Under the pieces are notes generated by a model. That model did not search any database. It was given only the letters and a program-made list of their open reading frames with translations, and was not told where the DNA came from. A stretch of DNA of 6,303 bases, taken from positions 1 through 6,303 of the forward strand of contig JANXUN010000195.1 in assembly GCA_025356185.1 (NCBI GenBank). Reading direction: 5' to 3'. Made by a program: the position numbers and the translations under genes. Positions 5,827-6,303 of the stretch are shown here, one piece after another. Numbering within the stretch: the stretch's first letter is position 1; each line of letters begins with the position of its first letter. This DNA is from Gemmatimonadaceae bacterium (GTDB lineage Bacteria > Gemmatimonadota > Gemmatimonadetes > Gemmatimonadales > Gemmatimonadaceae).

Positions 5827-6303
5827 ATGCGCGTGTTGATCGTAGATGATGAAGCGTTGGCGCGTCAGCGCGTGCGGCGTTTGCTGCAAAGCGAGCCGGA
5901 CGTGGAGATTGTGGGCGAAGCGGAGACGGGTCGCGAAGCTGTGACCATGATTCGCGAGCTGCAACCCGATCTCGTGTGTCTCGACGTGCAAATGCCCGAA
6001 CTCGATGGGTTCGGCGTGCTGCAGGAGTTAGACGGACAAACGGTACCGATGGTGTTGTTCATCACGGCGTACGACGAACACGCGCAACGCGCGTTTGATG
6101 TGCACGCGGTGGATTACGTGCTCAAACCCGTTGATGCGGATCGCTTTCGCGCGGCGTTTGAACGAGCGCGAACACAACGCGCACACGCTGTTGCGGCAGA
6201 ACGGTTGGGCGAGCTGTTGGCAACCGTACGCCGCCTCGCCGATGGCAGCGCACCGAGCGACAAGCCGGACAGCGGCGCGCACGGTGCGGCCGCGAACGGC
6301 GGC
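5827..6303 (+). CDS. Response regulator receiver, probably LytTR type (3' partial)
   Basis: The frame is open from ATG 5827 to the end of the window (159 codons), so the gene is cut at its 3' end. Residues 1-118 are a complete CheY-like receiver: acidic pair Asp7-Asp8, phospho-accepting Asp53 in CLDVQMPELDG, Thr80 in FITAYDEHA, and Lys100 in DYVLKPVD. The AFDVHAVDYVLKPVDADRF segment is characteristic of receivers fused to LytTR (LytR/AlgR) DNA-binding domains. That fits the divergent LytS-type kinase, which should phosphorylate Asp53. Residues 119-140 form a helical, charged segment. From about 141 the sequence becomes Ser/Pro/Asp/Gly/Ala-rich, a flexible linker to an output domain outside the window. 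The LytTR output is therefore inferred, not seen. Confidence 0.92.
   Translation, partial: MRVLIVDDEALARQRVRRLLQSEPDVEIVGEAETGREAVTMIRELQPDLVCLDVQMPELDGFGVLQELDGQTVPMVLFITAYDEHAQRAFDVHAVDYVLKPVDADRFRAAFERARTQRAHAVAAERLGELLATVRRLADGSAPSDKPDSGAHGAAANGG

Noticed and set aside
5731..5991. Minus-strand open frames over the response regulator (also 6028-6282)
   Set aside because: They are antisense to a receiver with all catalytic residues and a strong ribosome binding site.

Overview
The window is moderately GC-rich bacterial DNA with tightly packed genes on both strands and short intergenic gaps. The mix of genes (a copper-export operon, a secreted zinc phospholipase/nuclease-like enzyme, a RidA-like protein, a LytS-type two-component pair) and the G-rich GGAGACG heptamer array at the left edge suggest an environmental Gram-negative bacterium. 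A member of Gemmatimonadota or a neighbouring phylum is my best guess. This is an impression from style and content; no rRNA or marker gene is present to prove it.

Layout. Positions 1-119 hold a two-level tandem repeat: two perfect 28-bp units followed by nine 7-bp units. The heptamer part reads as regularly spaced GGG tracts. Positions 120-260 are a promoter region with a TTGACA box and a G-tract/TATA element resembling half of a CsoR operator. Positions 261-3059 form a complete copper-resistance operon on the + strand: copZ (Cu chaperone), copA (P1B-1 Cu+ ATPase) and csoR (Cu(I)-sensing repressor, TTG start overlapping the copA stop). On the - strand, 3082-4011 encodes an exported zinc-dependent phospholipase C / S1-P1 nuclease-like enzyme. 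Diverging from it, 4058-4450 (+) encodes a RidA/YjgF-family protein whose usual catalytic arginine position appears to be serine. Then 4475-5617 (-) encodes a four-TM LytS/YehU-type sensor histidine kinase. A 209-bp divergent region separates it from 5827-6303 (+), a response regulator receiver that runs off the window and was identified by reading the frame directly.

How the parts work together. CopZ delivers Cu(I) to CopA, which pumps it out of the cytoplasm. CsoR is expected to repress the operon until it binds Cu(I), so the unit would be self-regulating. The kinase and the receiver are almost certainly a cognate LytS/LytTR-type pair, although they are transcribed divergently rather than as an operon. 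The phospholipase/nuclease-like and RidA-like genes share a 46-bp divergent start region and have no evident link to copper.

No wholly new system is evident. The most notable points are the quadruplex-capable repeat upstream of copZ, the candidate CsoR operator, the arginine-less RidA, the signal peptide placed to expose a zinc-binding N-terminal Trp, and a spaced inverted repeat between the kinase and regulator genes.
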